A stretch of 64,000 nucleotides of DNA from Lepraria neglecta (taxonomy: Eukaryota; Ascomycota; Lecanoromycetes; Lecanorales; Stereocaulaceae): the NCBI GenBank assembly GCA_033220425.1, contig CM065653.1, forward strand, positions 2,418,001-2,482,000, read 5' to 3'. Shown here one piece after another: positions 11,807-25,947 of this stretch (positions are counted from its first letter, which is position 1; each line of letters opens with the position of its first letter). The position numbers and the translations under genes are program-made. The notes below the pieces were generated by a model. That model saw only the letters and a list, made by a program, of their open reading frames with translations, made no database searches and was not told the origin of the DNA.

Positions 11807-14800
11807 ATGTCCACCACAGCTGCTGGCGGCGCTCGACGGCGCAACAACCCTTTCGACAGGGGGTCGCCTTCGCCATCCCCGGGGCCAACAGCGTCCACTA
11901 CGAGACCTAAGTCCTCTATCTTCACACCACCCTCAGGCTCTGCAAATCCTGCAACACACAGTCGCAACCAATCGTTTTCGCCCCTCAGTGGATCAACTTT
12001 TGCACCTTTACAACATACGAGACAGAGATCAAATTCGAATAGAATGAGCAATCAGTCATCGAATACCTTCGCCCCCCAATTCATAAAAACAGAAGAGCTG
12101 CAACGGGCTGGTGATAAAGTCGGGGGTATTGAAGGCGAGAATGATTTCTCGGGCAAGCGATATGTCTGGCTACGGGATCCCAAGTCAGCTTTTATGAAGG
12201 GCTGGGTTGTCGAGGAACTTGGAGGAGGCCGCTTGCTGGTGCAATGCGACGATGGAAGTGTATGGCAGCCGAATCTTGATATTTGGGCTTCAAGTGATTG
12301 TTAATGGCATTTTAGCAACGAGAGGCCGACTCCGAGAGCGTTGACAAAGTCAATCCTGCAAAGTTCGACAAGGCAGATGATATGGCGGAGCTTACGCACC
12401 TGAATGAAGCGTCCGTGGTTCACAACTTGCATATGAGGTACCAGGCGGATTTGATCTACGTACGTTGCACACACGATCGAAGAGAGATGGAACGCTAATA
12501 CATCGCAGACGTATTCTGGCCTGTTCCTGGTCACCGTCAATCCGTACTGCCCTTTGCCAATTTACACCAATGAATACATGAAGATGTACAAGGATCGCAG
12601 TAGAGAAGACACAAAACCCCATATATACGCAATGGCCGACGAAGCCTTTCGGAACCTCGTCGAGGAGGGAGAGAACCAGAGTATCCTAGTCACGTAAGGC
12701 CTTCGTCAACTGTCTACTCAATCTATCCTAACAGCTTGTGCAGCGGAGAGTCAGGCGCTGGGAAAACCGAGAACACCAAGAAAGTCATCCAATACCTTGC
12801 AGCAGTAGCAACTTCAGACATACCCGGTGCAAAATCTGGAGGACGTCAATTCTCAAATCTTTCGCAACAGATCTTAAGAGCTAACCCAATTCTCGAGGCT
12901 TTCGGAAACGCACAGACAGTACGCAATAACAACTCGTCACGATTTGGCAAATTCATTCGCATTGAGTTCACTCGATCTGGGCAGATTGCAGGCGCCTTCA
13001 TTGATTGGTACCTATTGGAAAAGTCGAGAGTTGTGAAACTCAACTCTAGCGAAAGGAACTATCATGTCTTCTACCAACTACTTGGGGGAGCCGATTGTCG
13101 AATGAAGGAAGAGTTTATGCTCAGTAATCTCGGCGTCGAGGATTTCTTGTACACGAGAGATGGCAATGACGTGATCACTGGAGTGTCTGATACGGATGAG
13201 TGGAACTCATTGCTAGAGGCTTTCCATATCATGGGTTTCTCGGACAAGGATCAAAAATCAGTGCTCCGTACTGTGGCAGCGGTTTTGCTGCTCGGCAACG
13301 TCACAGTTATGAAGGAGAGTATGCGGGCTGATCAAGCTACCCTGACCGTAGATGCTCACGTGCACGCCGAAAAAGTCTGTCGCTTGCTCGGAATCGCTGT
13401 GGAACCATTCATCAAGGGTTTGCTCCATCCAAAAGTCAAGGCTGGCAGAGAATGGGTCGAGAAGGTGCAGACCCCGGAGCAGGTCCGTTCGTCCTTGGAT
13501 GCATTGTCCAAGGGTATCTACGAGCGAGCCTTTGGGGATTTAGTATCACGTATCAATCGCCAGCTTGATCGGACGGGCATGGGTCTTGATGATTCTCATT
13601 TCATTGGAGTGCTGGATATTGCTGGCTTCGAGATTTTTGAGGAGAACAGCTTCGAGCAATTATGCATCAACTACACCAACGAGAAACTTCAGCAGTTCTT
13701 CAACCACCACATGTTCGTCCTGGAGCAGGAAGAATACGCAAGGGAACAGATAGAGTGGAAATTCATCGACTTCGGAAAGGACCTCCAACCCACAATCGAC
13801 TTAATTGAGCTCCCGAACCCCATAGGCATATTCTCTTGCCTTGATGAAGATTCCGTCATGCCAAAGGCTACAGACAAATCCTTCACCGAGAAAATGCACT
13901 CCCTGTGGGAGCGTAAAACCCCGAAATACCGACCATCACGATTAGCCCAAGGATTCATTCTGACTCACTATGCCGCTGAGGTTGAGTACTCCACGGATGG
14001 ATGGCTGGAGAAGAACAAGGATCCCCTGAACGACAACATCACAAGACTCCTTGCGTCTTCCAGCGATAAGCACACTGCATCGCTCTTTGCCGATTGTGCC
14101 GATCCTGACGAAGATACCGGCGCAACAAGAAGTCGTGTCAAGAAAGGACTCTTCAGAACCGTGGCGCAACGACACAAGGAACAGCTCTCGAGCTTGATGA
14201 ACCAACTCCACTCCACCCACCCTCACTTCGTGCGTTGTATCCTGCCTAACCACAAGAAACGACCCAAACAATTCAGCGCACCGCTTGTACTTGATCAGCT
14301 TCGCTGTAATGGTGTACTTGAAGGTATCAGGATTGCAAGGACTGGCTTCCCGAACAGACTCCCCTTCTCGGAATTCCGCCAGCGATATGAAGTCCTTTGT
14401 CGCAACATGCCAAAGGGCTATCTCGAAGGCCAAATAGCGGCCCAGATAATACTCGAGAAGCTGGATTTGGACAAAGCGCTATATCGAGTCGGTTTGACCA
14501 AAGTCTTTTTCAGAGCTGGAGTGCTAGCAGAGCTCGAAGAGAAGCGTGATACTCTCATACGGGAGATCATGTCGACATTTCAATCTGTTGCGCGCGGCTT
14601 CACCCAGCGAAGGATTGCAAATAAGCGTCTTTACCGAGCAGAAGCCACTCGAATCATCCAACACAACTTCGCAGTCTATATCGACCTTTGCAAAAATCCG
14701 TGGTGGAGGCTTTTTGTCCGGATGAAGCCTCTTCTTGGTGCCACCAGGACCGCTGGAGAAGTCAAAAAGCGTGACGAGATGATCCATAAGCTCAAGCTTA

Positions 14801-17800
14801 AAATGCAGCAGGAGAATAATGATAGACTCAGGTTCGAAGAGGAGCGAAGACGCGCCGACTCTGAGGTTCAGCGCATTCAGCAAACTCTGGAGAGCGAACG
14901 TTCGCTTGCGCTGGATAAAGAAGAAATCTTCAAGCGTCTACAGCAGCGAGAAACTGAATTGACCGAAAAGCTTGCTGGTGCAATAGAAGACCAGGAAAAT
15001 CTCGAGGACCAACTCGACGACCTTGTCGATGCCAAAAAGAGGGCCGAAGAGCAGGCTAACAAATGGCGCGTTCAATTGGAGCAGGCAGGCCAGATCATTA
15101 CCCGATTGGAATCCGACAAGAACGAACTCTTAGATCAAATATCTGAGCTCGACGACCGAATTGGCGAGAACGAACGAGCCAGGTCCGAGAAGAACGACAG
15201 ACATGAAAGCCTAATTCAGGACAACAAAATGCTCGAAAGTCAATTACACCTCCAAGAACGCAAAGTCTCTGATCTTGAAAGCAAACTTCTCAAGACCGAC
15301 CAAGATCTCGACATCAAGCTCGCTTCCACCACAAAGGACCTGCAACTGTCAAGAAAGCAGGTGAAGGATCTTCTGGATGATAACCGTCAGATCCGCGAAC
15401 AGCTACAGGAGCTCTCATCCACCTCAACAGGCTTCGAGGATATGATGAGACACAAGGAAAGCGAGATTGCAGTCCTCAAATCTGACCAAAAGAGATATGA
15501 TGCTGAACGAAAGGTATTAGAATCCGATAAGAGCATGTTTGCATCTCGTCATGATAATATACAGACCCGCCTTCGCGAAATTCAAGCCGAGGTGGCTGCC
15601 ACTAAGTCCCAGAAAGCACAACTCGAAAGAGAGGCAGCAGACACTAAGAAACTTCTTGAAGCAAAACTGTCCGAGGATGCACAGGCTGGCAACAGCCGTA
15701 AGATGCTCAATAACCAAATCGAAGATCTCAAAGCGGAGCTATTCCAAGTTCAAACGGAGCTAAGCCGTGAACGCCAGTCAAGAGACGATGTCCAAATGCT
15801 CAGTGACCATAAATTGGAGACATTGAAGGAGGAGTACCAGAACCTCAACGAGTCCAAGATCACTATCGAGAAGGAGCTTTACGTACAGCAAGATACTCTT
15901 CGTCGTGCAGTGGAAGCTCGAAATAGTGCCGAGCAAAGCCGTAAGGAATTGCAGACCGAACTCAAGAAATTGCGCGAGCGATTCGTGGAAGCAGAGTCGT
16001 CAAGACTAGAGGCGGAAACAGCTATGGAGCGAAGCATTTCTCGACAAGCTAATGAGCGCCAGGAGAGCCTGAGGAAAGAGTTGGACAACAAGACCGTACA
16101 ATGTAATGAGATCGAGGCAGAATGTCACCGCCTTGCCAATGAGGTCCAATCACTAACCAAGATGATTGCTGACTCCGACAACTTTCGCCTCCAGCACGAT
16201 CAGCATAAAGAGCGGCTGGAAAGGGAGCTTGTGACAGTGAAAGGTCGATTGACCGCATCAGAGAACGACAACCGTGCTCTATTGAACAAGGTCCAGCAGA
16301 AGAACCTAGATATTGCGAGATCGAATTCTAGAGCTGGCGACTCTCAAAGATCAAGAATGGGCCAGCTCCAATCAGAGAAAGCCAAACTCGAGGAGCAGAA
16401 CAAGAAGCTTTTACGACAGTGCAATGACGCTCAACTGTCCATCACATCACTCGAGAAGCAAAAGGAAAAGCTTGCTCTAAGCCTTGAGGATCTAAATCAC
16501 GAAGTGGAACGGGAGCATAAAGCTAGCCGCAATGCCGAGAAGTCATCATCCACGGTGAACATCCAATTAGCTGAAGCCAATCGCAGTCTCGAGTCAGAGC
16601 GACAGCTCAAGGCTCAAGCCCAGGCTAATACCAGGAAGTTGCAAGAGTTGCTCGATGGCGCCAACAGCGAAGTTCAGGAGTCACGGCAGCAGCTTACTCT
16701 TCTGCACAAAGTCTTCGCCCCTGAATCGAGAGAGACTACTCCGTCATGGGAGACTGTAGCTCCTCGTCTACCTGACTATACGGACCTAGTCAGGCAGCTG
16801 GAGGTATCTCAAGAAGCCGTACGTGTCACAGGGGAGAAGTGGACCCGTGCTGAGAACCAATTGACGGAGCTTCGAAGACGTTTTGATAGCGAAGTCTCAG
16901 AAATGGATGCTCGTCATTCCTCCTCGAAGCGCCAACTTCTCGAGGAGCTGGATCAGAGCAGCATTAATGCTAGGAAGTCGCCAAAGCATTTCCGCAAAGT
17001 CTCGGATCTAAAGCCATACTCCAATACCTCTACTCCGGATCGTCGTAATAAAAGCGACAATACTCAAGATTCGGGCCGATCCGATCGCACTGTTGACACA
17101 ATAGCGTACAATAAGCGGATGGACCTTGCAGCAGAACTCGAGATGGTGCAAAACCAGCTTCAGATGACAGAAATGCAGAATCGCCATTTGCAGAGTCAGC
17201 TTGGACGTGCATCACCCCAGAGAGACTCATGGCAAGATGACAGTCCATCTGTTCGACGCGTGCAAAAGCTCGAGCGAGAGAATGGCCGCCTCCATGACAG
17301 GCTTGATGATTCTGCTAAGAAAGTCTCTGCTTTAGAGCGGACCTTGCATTCTGGGGAGCTCTCTCTGCGAGACGTCCAAGCCAAATCTCATGAGGAATTA
17401 TATGACCTGATCAACTCCCAGGAAACTTCTCGAAAATCTCTGGTACAAGTCTACAACGATACTGTGGCTGACTTGGCCGAAACGAAATCTTATTTCGACA
17501 ACATCAAACACGCACGTGCGTCTCTGGAGGTGGAGCTTCGGGATGCGAGATCAGAACTTCGAGAGTTGTCTGCCGCCAATGAACACGAATCGGCTGCCAG
17601 GAACCAATTACTGCAAGAGTTCTCGGACCTACAGATCAGATTCGACGCTGAATCATCCAAAGCCGCAGACTTATCGTCCAGTCTAAGCCTCTACAAGCGG
17701 CGAGCTGACGAGTACTTCAGTAAGCTTGAACAAGCTGAGATCGCCGTACTCAAAGCTTCTCGAGCGGAGCAACATGCCAAAGCCCAAGCACGGGAAAGCG

Positions 17801-19224
17801 AGGATACTTATGCATCCATTATGGCCGAACGAAAGCAGATGGATAGCTTGGTCGAGGACTTGCAACGACAAAACCAGCATTACGAAGAGAAAGTTGAGGA
17901 TCTTGCTACCGATCTCGAAGGCGCTGTCCAAGCAAAGAAGAGGCTGCAACACGAGCTGGAAGATTACCGGAGCCAGCGAGCCATGGATGTCGAGGACAAG
18001 GAAACCTCTATGGAGCAGACAAGGAAAAAGTACCAGAACGAGTTCTCGACACTGACGAACGAGTTGGACATCGAGCGCGAGAATGTGATTCATGCTCGCT
18101 CGGAAAACACACGCCTAAGAGACGAGTTGGAAGAGCTCAGATCGAAGTGGGATGACGAAGTGCTCAATAGTTCGACATGGGCAAAGGAGAAGTCGAGAAT
18201 CGAGATGACTTTGCAGGACCTATCGGCATCGAGGGAAGACGCCGTTATCGCCCACAACGATGCTCAAGGCAAGATCGTCAATCTACTATCTCAAGTCCGC
18301 AATCTACGTACTTCCATGGACGATGTCGCCGCGGAACGAGACATGCTCCAAAAAGAGAAGCGGGGTCTTGAAGCTCGCCTCGCTGAAGCGAGTGATCGTC
18401 TCGAGGACTTGGCTCGAGGTGAAAGCCCCTCAATGCGTAATGCTGCTGGCATGGACCGTGAGTTGCTTAATTTGAAGTCTCAGCTTGCCCAACAAGAGGA
18501 TGTCGCGGCTGCTGCAGTGGGCAAGATGCGGAGGGCAGAGGCATTGACCACGGAAATGCAAAAGGATGTTGTTGCTGAGCGGGACACAAACGTCACACTG
18601 CACAAAGAGAAAGCGGCGTTAGAGAAGACAGTCAAGGACTTGCAGGGTCGAGTCGTCGAGCTCGAGACCAAGGGTTTCTCCAGCGCTAGCCAGGACGTGC
18701 GGTTCTTGAATGGGCGGGTAAAAGAAGTGAGTGATCCAGCCCAGTTCTCATAACTCCCAAACAGATAGAACTTGTCGATTAATCCTCTCCTACAGCTCGA
18801 GCACCAACTCGAAACCCAAGAAACCACCCACGCCGCCTCCTTCCGCTCCACCCGCAATATCGACCGCACAGTCCGCGACCTGCAATCCCAACTCGCCCGC
18901 CGCGATAAAATAGCCTCCCAACTCACCGAGGACGTAGCCAAAGGTCGAGACAAAGTAGAGCGTCTACTTCAAAGCATCGACGAACTCCAAGCAGAAGAAG
19001 CCAAAAGCCAATTAGCAGCTAGACGCGCTGAACGAGATCTGAGAGAAGAGAAAGAGAAAGGGTTGAGGCTTGAGAGGGAGCTAGAGGGGTGGAAAGGGCT
19101 AAGGATGGAGAGAGGTGGGAAGGGAAGCGAGTGGGGTGGTAGTATTAGGGGCCACAGTAGAGGCGCCAGTGGGAATGCGGAAGGCCTGAACAGGATGTTG
19201 AGTGATAGTAAGGGGTTTTTGTAA
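11807..19224 (+). CDS. Class II myosin heavy chain
   Basis: Five exons, 11807-12259, 12316-12459, 12509-12693, 12744-18726 and 18796-19224, encode 2397 aa, near the usual size of filamentous-fungal myosin II. Domains in order: disordered N-terminus; myosin SH3-like domain ([16 protein letters not shown]); motor with P-loop GESGAGKT (262-269, split by intron 3), switch [10 protein letters not shown] (about 322), switch [10 protein letters not shown] (about 550), actin-contact [11 protein letters not shown] (about 753) and SH1 region [13 protein letters not shown]; degenerate IQ segments (about 870-910); PWWRLF at the lever-tail junction; then a coiled coil to near the end. Proline/serine-rich breaks in the coil lie at about 16730-16800 and 16980-17100. 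It should drive actomyosin ring contraction and septation at hyphal cross-walls. The acceptor of intron 3 is the second AG (CTTGTGCAG), because only that restores the P-loop. Confidence 0.95.
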
Positions 19225-19668
19225 ATACGGGATCATGGGGTATGTGTTATGCGGTTCTGAGTCTGCATTTTCAGGGGCGTTTTCGAAGGGGGTAAATGGG
19301 AGTGGTAGGATTCTGGCATTTCTCTGGTGCACTGCACCGTTAACAGATAGCATAAGTAATTGAATGTCAGGTTTCTCAAGCATCTGCCCAGTACCGACGC
19401 TTGGGGTTTTTAACAAAAAATAGATTTTCATTCATTAGAGTTGACTAGCTGGAATCGATCCAGGTATATCCCTATGCCGCCAGTGCTTACACCGAGAACC
19501 GCTTCGCTCAATTAGATGCCCAACGCTAGATATGTCCGATGGTGAATATCGCCTCCCTTTTGTCCATGCTGAAACGCCAGATGCCACCAGATTCCTTCCT
19601 TATGCGACTCGTAGTTGCGTCCCGTTCTTTTCCATAGTCATGCCAGATAATACCTTTGATTAAAGAAA

Positions 19669-21611
19669 TTATTTCTCGCCCCACTTCCCATACTCCCCCT
19701 GCCACCTCATCAATCGTCTCGTCAGCACCTCAATCATCTCAAAGCTGCTAAGCGCATTAAAAGCTTGCTCGTCGATCCCTTCCAAGTCTTCGAGAGCTGC
19801 ATTTACTGCTTTGCCTGATATATCACCTCCACCATTGGTGCTTCCATTGCTATCTGGCGGTGTATTCGTACTCGTCGATGACTTCGTCGTAGATGGCGGC
19901 TCCGTTCCTGCCATCTCGACTTGAGTATGTGATATGAATTCTAGTATACCGGCAACACGGCGTTTCATATCGTTCATGGTAGTTCGATTTGGGTTCATGC
20001 GGTGGGGTTTCGATGGCTTGCCAAGGCTATTGGTTTCTGCGTAGGCGTTCCCATTACCGTTGATGTGGGGCATGCTACCGTCGGGATTTTGGGAGCTGTT
20101 GCTAGGGGCGGGGGAGATGTTTGTTGTTGGTAGGTCGTTGTGAGTAGATAAGTCGTGGTCTTTGGTGTATTGGTTTCTGCCGACCCGGCCACCACGCTTG
20201 GCTGGTGGTCGGCCGGTCTTTTTGTGGGAGGTTTTGTGAGGTGAGTGGTCGGGTGGTGGAGGGGCGATGAAGGGTGTGGACGTGATTTTGGTGCCACGCG
20301 CAGAGGTGTTTCGGGAGAGTGGTTCTGGGGAAGGGTCTGATTCTGGAAAGACAAGGGCATTAGCTGGTTGGTCACCACTCTGAACAGGGGCATGAATACC
20401 GTCGTCTCGCTCTCTTCCCACTCGGCGCTTCCTTCCACTCGCATCTGCGCGTTCTCGCTCTCGTTGAGCTTCTCGATCCCGGACCTCTTTGTTTCTATGA
20501 TTTCGAGCTGCTGCACCGCGTATGTTCTTGAAGCGTTCTGGCTTCTCAGCTTCGTCATCTGAGTCTGCAGCTGGACCCCGACTTTTGCTTTGTGAATTCG
20601 AAGATGCAGATCCCGAGGTAGTCCGCTGTCTCTTGGTGTCTTCTTTGCGACTGTAGAAAGACGTTAGCTGTCTTCTCTTCTAATTGCAGAAAACGCGTAT
20701 CAATAGGTAGAGAACGCACTCTTCGCTTTCGTTTCGACTCCGCTTGCCCTTTCGTGTGCCGGTAGTCGTGCTGGAAGCTCCACCTTCCCTCTTGCTCTCT
20801 TCAATGGCTCTTCGAAGTTGCTCTTCTTCGTAGGCTGCGTCGCGGCTGTTCATCGTTGACCTTCGTCCTTTGGAGATGTGCTCTGCATTGACTTGAGACG
20901 CTCTGCTTTCTCTTGGCTTCTTCGAGTTGTCTTTGGGTGTGGGCGTAGGCGAGGACTGAGGAGAGTCGGCTTCCTGGCCAGGAAGGTAGTAGGAGTATTT
21001 TCGGCTTTTTCATTCTTGTCAGTGGAGACTTAAAAGCAGGGTGGGGTCACATACCCATTGGCAGCTATCGTAATCTTGTGTAAATCTATGCGACACTGTT
21101 CACAGAAATATTTTTCTGGGCTCGTATGTTCGTCCATGAGACCAACGCAACCTCCGTGTTGCCAGACTTTGCAGCCATCGCATTGTATGAACCAGCCGGT
21201 CGCGTCTTCGGCGAAAGCTGCAGGATTTGTGTCGCCCTTAGCGCTCCCTTTGCTTGTGTCGTTGGGCAAAACAGGCAATCCTGGGTATTCCTGGTTTCCA
21301 CAAATGCATCTTGTTACTTCTTCTTCGGCTTCATCCTCAATTTCGTCCTCGATTGCATGTGTGGCTTCGTCTTTGACGACCTCTTGACTGCTCCTAGTTC
21401 TTCGCGCCTGCGTCTTGGGTGTGCCTTCAGGGTCTTCCGACGATTGCGATCGAGCAGTGATCGAGCTTCTTTGTGAGGGCGGATCCCGGTTTGAGTTTGT
21501 GTTAAGGGGTGCGCGGCCGGAGGAGATAGAGGATGACGAGGAATTGGACTGCTGGGGTATGGAGGGCGTGGGCTGTGTAGTGCGTGCTCGCGACGAGCGG
21601 CGAGGAGACAT
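19669..21611 (-). CDS. PHD-finger protein, Cti6-like (Rpd3L-type)
   Basis: Three exons, 21611-21055, 21004-20720 and 20650-19669, give 607 aa. Residues 102-173 form a C4-H-C3 PHD finger: C102, C104, C144, C147, H152, C155, C170, C173, with GWFIQCDGCKVWQHGGCVGL typical of the Cti6 group. After it come NGRKYSYYLP, a basic/acidic linker with a helix rich in Arg/Glu (EEQLRRAIEESKREGG), AT-hook-like GRPPAK, and a C-terminal helical module (VAGILEFISHTQVEMAG, later FEMIEVLTRRLMRWQGEYGKW). In yeast, Cti6 is a histone-binding subunit of the Rpd3L deacetylase; this assignment follows from the PHD type and is moderately sure. The first intron's acceptor is AAAAAG before CCG, the only one that keeps the frame open. 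The gene is convergent with the myosin gene; the 444-bp gap holds nothing clear. Confidence 0.8.
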
Positions 21612-23887
21612 GGCCGCAATATGAGATGTTAAGGCCTTTTCAGCATGGTCAAGGGTATCCTTGAGCTGATGGATGTAGCTATGACCTCCACTCTCGTGTG
21701 TGACACTCGCAAGGGCAGATTCGACGTAGGGTTTAAGCCGATCGTGAGGGCGAGAGGAGGGTTTGTTGAACTGTGCTCTAAAGTAGATGTAAGCGTCCTT
21801 GGCGCAGTAAAGAGCTCAACGCAGGTGTTTTGGTGTGGCAGAAGGACGAATTGAAGGATACCGTGAGCAGAGAAGCAAGCAAGAAAGTGAGAAGGGAGGA
21901 AATGGCAGCGCTCCAGTCACAGCGACAAGTGCGAGCCTGGCGCGCTAAACCCGATTTACCAGAACGCGCAGCGGGGTCATTCCGCACTTTTCACAGGCTT
22001 CGCGGTGATGAAAATCAAGTGGAAAAGCACTTTATCCTGGGATAGAGCTTCAATTATTGCATTTACAAGTTAACCCGCAGTTTCAGACTTACTCAAATGA
22101 CGGACTTCCACAACTTTGTAAGCAAAGACTTCTAATGAGAATCCGTCGTTGTGCTGTTATAATACGGTAAAACTCCAAAGGGTTTTGTTTTGTGGCGGGG
22201 TTTGCACCAGCAAATTGGCCAATTTATGTTTGACATGTGGTGGATAGGGAGTCTATTTGGAGTATCAATGGTGCTGTCGATTGGACTCGCACTACAAATT
22301 AATCTTGCAGCGTCAAGCAGCGTCCGCTTTGATGTAATTTGTAGGCTTTTAATCACGAAATTCTTCCTATTCTAGGACTAGCTAGTGCTGTTCTCCCACA
22401 TCCGATCTACCTATTTGACTACTACTTTAATTTTCTGTTTGTCTTACAGCAGACCTAGACTTCAAGGTATGTGGAAGCTTGAGAAGACGGGAGACGAAAG
22501 AGGGATAAGCGGAACGCGGAAGGCAAGAATAGAAGCTGGGAATACTCATGCAGTGCATCAAATAGCAATATCAGTCTCGATGAACCGTCTGAAGGGCGCA
22601 CACCATAGTGTAGGAAGACCGAAACGAGTCCCAAGTCTCCACGAAGTCTTATGAGGGCTAGAAGGAACGGACTTCGAGGAGAAAATGTGGAGCAGACACA
22701 CCACTCTACTGTGAGTAGAGCATAATGGACATTCTTTTGTCTGAGCGGCAAGCGACAAGTTCTGCCTATGCGGTCCTCTCAACCCTAGGTCACAGCGCGA
22801 GTGCCAGGATCACGAGATGAAGGAGCAGGTTTTCTTAAAGTTATGATGTTGTTGCGAGTGGAGCTTGGAAACAATCAAGCTGACTCGGGCGAGTCGCCTT
22901 CCTGCATGTCCCGAAAATTTTGACATCGTTCAAGGCTGGACTTGTGAAGCAATCATTTGGCCAAAACTGTAACTCGTCGATATCTTTTGCAGCTCTGTTT
23001 GAGTGTTCAACGGCGCTACAAACTGCACCCTTTGGGCTTCATAAGATTGTATACTTAACATGTATGCTGGCCTGATAGTCTTCGAAGCGTCACTTCACAC
23101 ATGCCAGGACCTTCCGTATTCAACAAATTGACTCCTCAAGGTGGGTCCTCCTCTTAAAGGGGGGATTTACTCCAAGTCATCCCGGGTAACTCAGTGGAAC
23201 CGATAGTAGTGAACGCCTTGAAGGTGTGCAAAAAAGCCTAGGAGAAGACGCCGCTTTTCTGCGAATGCACTCGAGACTTTCAGAAACCCTTGGACTTGCG
23301 AGTTGACCAGAGGGAGATTGCTTTGCTAGGGAGCAGGTGGGGAGTCGAGGTGTTGAAGGTCCGTTTTAGTTCCGGCACCCCCGCTAAGCCGGATGGATTA
23401 ATGTACCTACTTCGACGCTGGCTTTATCAATGACATGTTTGGCCGATGACACCTCTCCATTTCTTACTGGCATTCAGCTCGACTTGTGCATGGTAGCTGG
23501 AATCTCAGGAGGCTGCCTGTACTTCCCTTCGGCCGCTCCCTTGCCCTCTCGAGGCAAGAGACTTCTGGTACGGGCGAAGACAGTACATTTTACATCGGTA
23601 AGAAAGTCACCCTTCGAGTCGCAACGGCCTATGAAAAGACAATAAGCATGTTATGCTTTACTTTTTGGCATAAAGCCTCTTTGAGAGCTCCAATGTCTTA
23701 CGGCTATTGGTGGATAACGTGTCTAGAGAGCTTACGTCTTTTCAAATAGGAACTCCTATTAATATCCAACTGCTTCAGCCACACATTGTACAGAAAAATT
23801 CCAAAAGACTTTGCTGCCGATACCACTAGATAGAAAAAGGCTTGAAATTGGAGGCATTGGAAAGCTCTGGTTATAGTGGCAGACACC
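21612..23887. other. Intergenic, about 2.3 kb, no gene recognised
   Basis: This separates the divergent PHD gene and the uncharacterised gene at 23888. Only short frames occur, none with recognisable motifs. Part must be promoter or UTR for both neighbours. No repeat or RNA gene is apparent. Confidence 0.4.
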
Positions 23888-25947
23888 ATGGCTACGGCTG
23901 CACTAGGTACCATCAACACCTTCTATTTGAATCTAACTACAATAACACCCCCTACCTACGGTTATTTGTATTTTGTGATACTATCAACAGCACTCCTTTA
24001 CTTCTCGCTATGACTGCTGGAGGCATGCTCATCCATACTTTGCAACGCTGACATGGTTTGAATTCCAAAAATTTCAGGAGTCACATATTCGTCCCCTTCT
24101 CCGTTAGAACTGCCGTACCACGATACCACCTCAATTCAATACCCAGACCGACCCATACGTCCTCTACCGAAGAGACGTTTACGCTCCCGGCTTTCCTCAG
24201 AGGTTGCAGACTCGATACTGTATCCCATAGACGTTGCTTCGTCAAAGCCGCTCTTCCAGGTTCCTTACAATGACCCAACAAGTCAGACGAATGGTGTGAC
24301 TCAAAATGGATCTCTAGCTCAGTATGGATCGTCCAGCGCGGACAAGGAAGATGGCAAGCAGGCAAGAAAGGATAGCTACCAATTCAGGGGAAATGGTCTT
24401 GGCAGCGATGACGAACAGGAATTAGTCGGTCCACGACAGCGCCAGAGGCCGGCAACGGGGGTCAGTGCGTCTACTAGAAGCACCCACCCCTTTATAAGGA
24501 ATGACGGGTCCAAATTCGTCAAGCCACCTATACCACAGTCATCGGCTTCTTCTAACGACTCGGTTGACGGCTACGATTCGTTTGAAAACACGAACAATAA
24601 GAAGAAACGTAAGATACCCACATCGGGGTCTCTCGGAAGTCACCAATCGTCACTTTCTGCTGACATGGCCTCAATGGGCATATCTTCAACACGAGATATC
24701 GACGTAGCACAGGCAGAGGCTGATAGTGGTGTTGGGCACTACTACGGCACAGGAAGCTCGGCAGTACCGGCTATTTCCCCTAGTAATGGAATATCAGGAG
24801 CTGGGAGAGGACGCTATGGAAGGGCTAGCACACGACATCTCAGCGGACGAAGCCCTTTGGGTGTCTCAGTCAATGGGTCAAACGCCCTACAAGGTGGTGG
24901 GCCAAACTATCGGAGAAACTATGCTCCCAGTGGCAGTGTTGGAGTGAAAGGTAAAATATCTTAACATTCGTGCTCGCTTGCTGGTCTAATAGTAGAACAG
25001 AGGCTGCTTCTGGACAACCGCCTGACCAAGGCATCATCTCAGCAGCTATTGCAAATGCAGCCGCTCTACCTTCTACACCCGTAAGAGGCCAGGAAAACAT
25101 GAGCCTCCTTGAGCAGTCTTCTAAGAAATCTGGCTCTGCAAAGACTCAATTTACCTTCACCTGCGAATCAGACTCTGCAAAGAGCATGGTCTGGCCAGAT
25201 GCACAGAGTCCTACACCAAGCACAAGTCTCTACGATGATGCTGCACGCAGTTCAAGGTTGCGCGCTTCACAAAACAATAGGGACTTCGCAACACAAGGGA
25301 CCCAAACCAGTCCGAACATGGCAGGCCAACCAGGTCAGCCTGCTTCCGGGCAGCCGGGTGTCAATCAGCAAGCTCCACAGCAGCCCAGGAAACCGCGACG
25401 CTCCCTCAAGAAGCAGTATGCCATGGCCGCTCGTGATCGCCGTCTACGACAGGAGTACACCAATTATCATCATCCTCCCAAGGCGGAAGACGTCTGGATT
25501 TGCGAATTTTGTGAGTACGAAAGCATCTTCGGGGAACCGCCAAGAGCTTTGATTCAACAATATGAATCCAAGGATCGTCAAGAACGCAAACGCCTAGCGG
25601 AGAAGCGACGACTTCTTGAAAAGGCTAAGATGAAAGGCAGGAAGGGCAAGAAAGGCAACAAGAATGCCGCGAAGCATGCCAACGCGGCAGCGCAGGCACA
25701 GCAGCCAACCCAGAAGCAGCGCTATGACCAGCAGCCGGTAGATTTAGTTCCTATGCAGAATCAAGGGACACAGAGTGACGAGTACGTTCTGGATGATTAC
25801 GACGAAGATCCTACGCCTGTACCGAACCTGCCTCCTCCGAAGCTCCCTCAGCAGCCAATCGCCCAACCCCGCACTGGAAGCTCCCGTACACCTTCGGGCA
25901 GCGCAGCCACAGGACCGGCGAGTGACAGCCGAAGGGCGTATTTTTGA
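23888..25947 (+). CDS. Conserved fungal protein of unknown function, single CxxC
   Basis: Proposed exons are 23888-23906 (encoding only MATAAL plus one base), 24078-24950 and 25001-25947, for 612 aa. The second intron (GTAAAA...AACAG, 50 nt) is firm. The first (171 nt, donor GTACCA) is tentative; it is needed because the second exon has no early in-frame ATG. Recognisable segments are a basic N-terminal patch (PLPKRRLRSRLSSEVADSIL), a long disordered Ser/Gly/Asn-rich middle with a nuclear-localisation-like NNKKKRK, and a C-terminal module of MAARDRRLRQEYTNYHHPP, then VWICEFCEYESIFGEPP, then a Lys/Arg-rich helix (KRRLLEKAKMKGRKGKKG). The single CxxC could bind metal only with other residues. 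I recall similar proteins across Pezizomycotina but know no function. A nuclear or nucleic-acid role is inference from the charge. Confidence 0.7.

Noticed and set aside
19440-19530. tRNA-like segment on the minus strand (B-box-like GGATCGATTCC and a CTGG/CCAG hairpin)
   Set aside because: No acceptor stem pairs, the B box has a mismatch, and no anticodon arm can be drawn.
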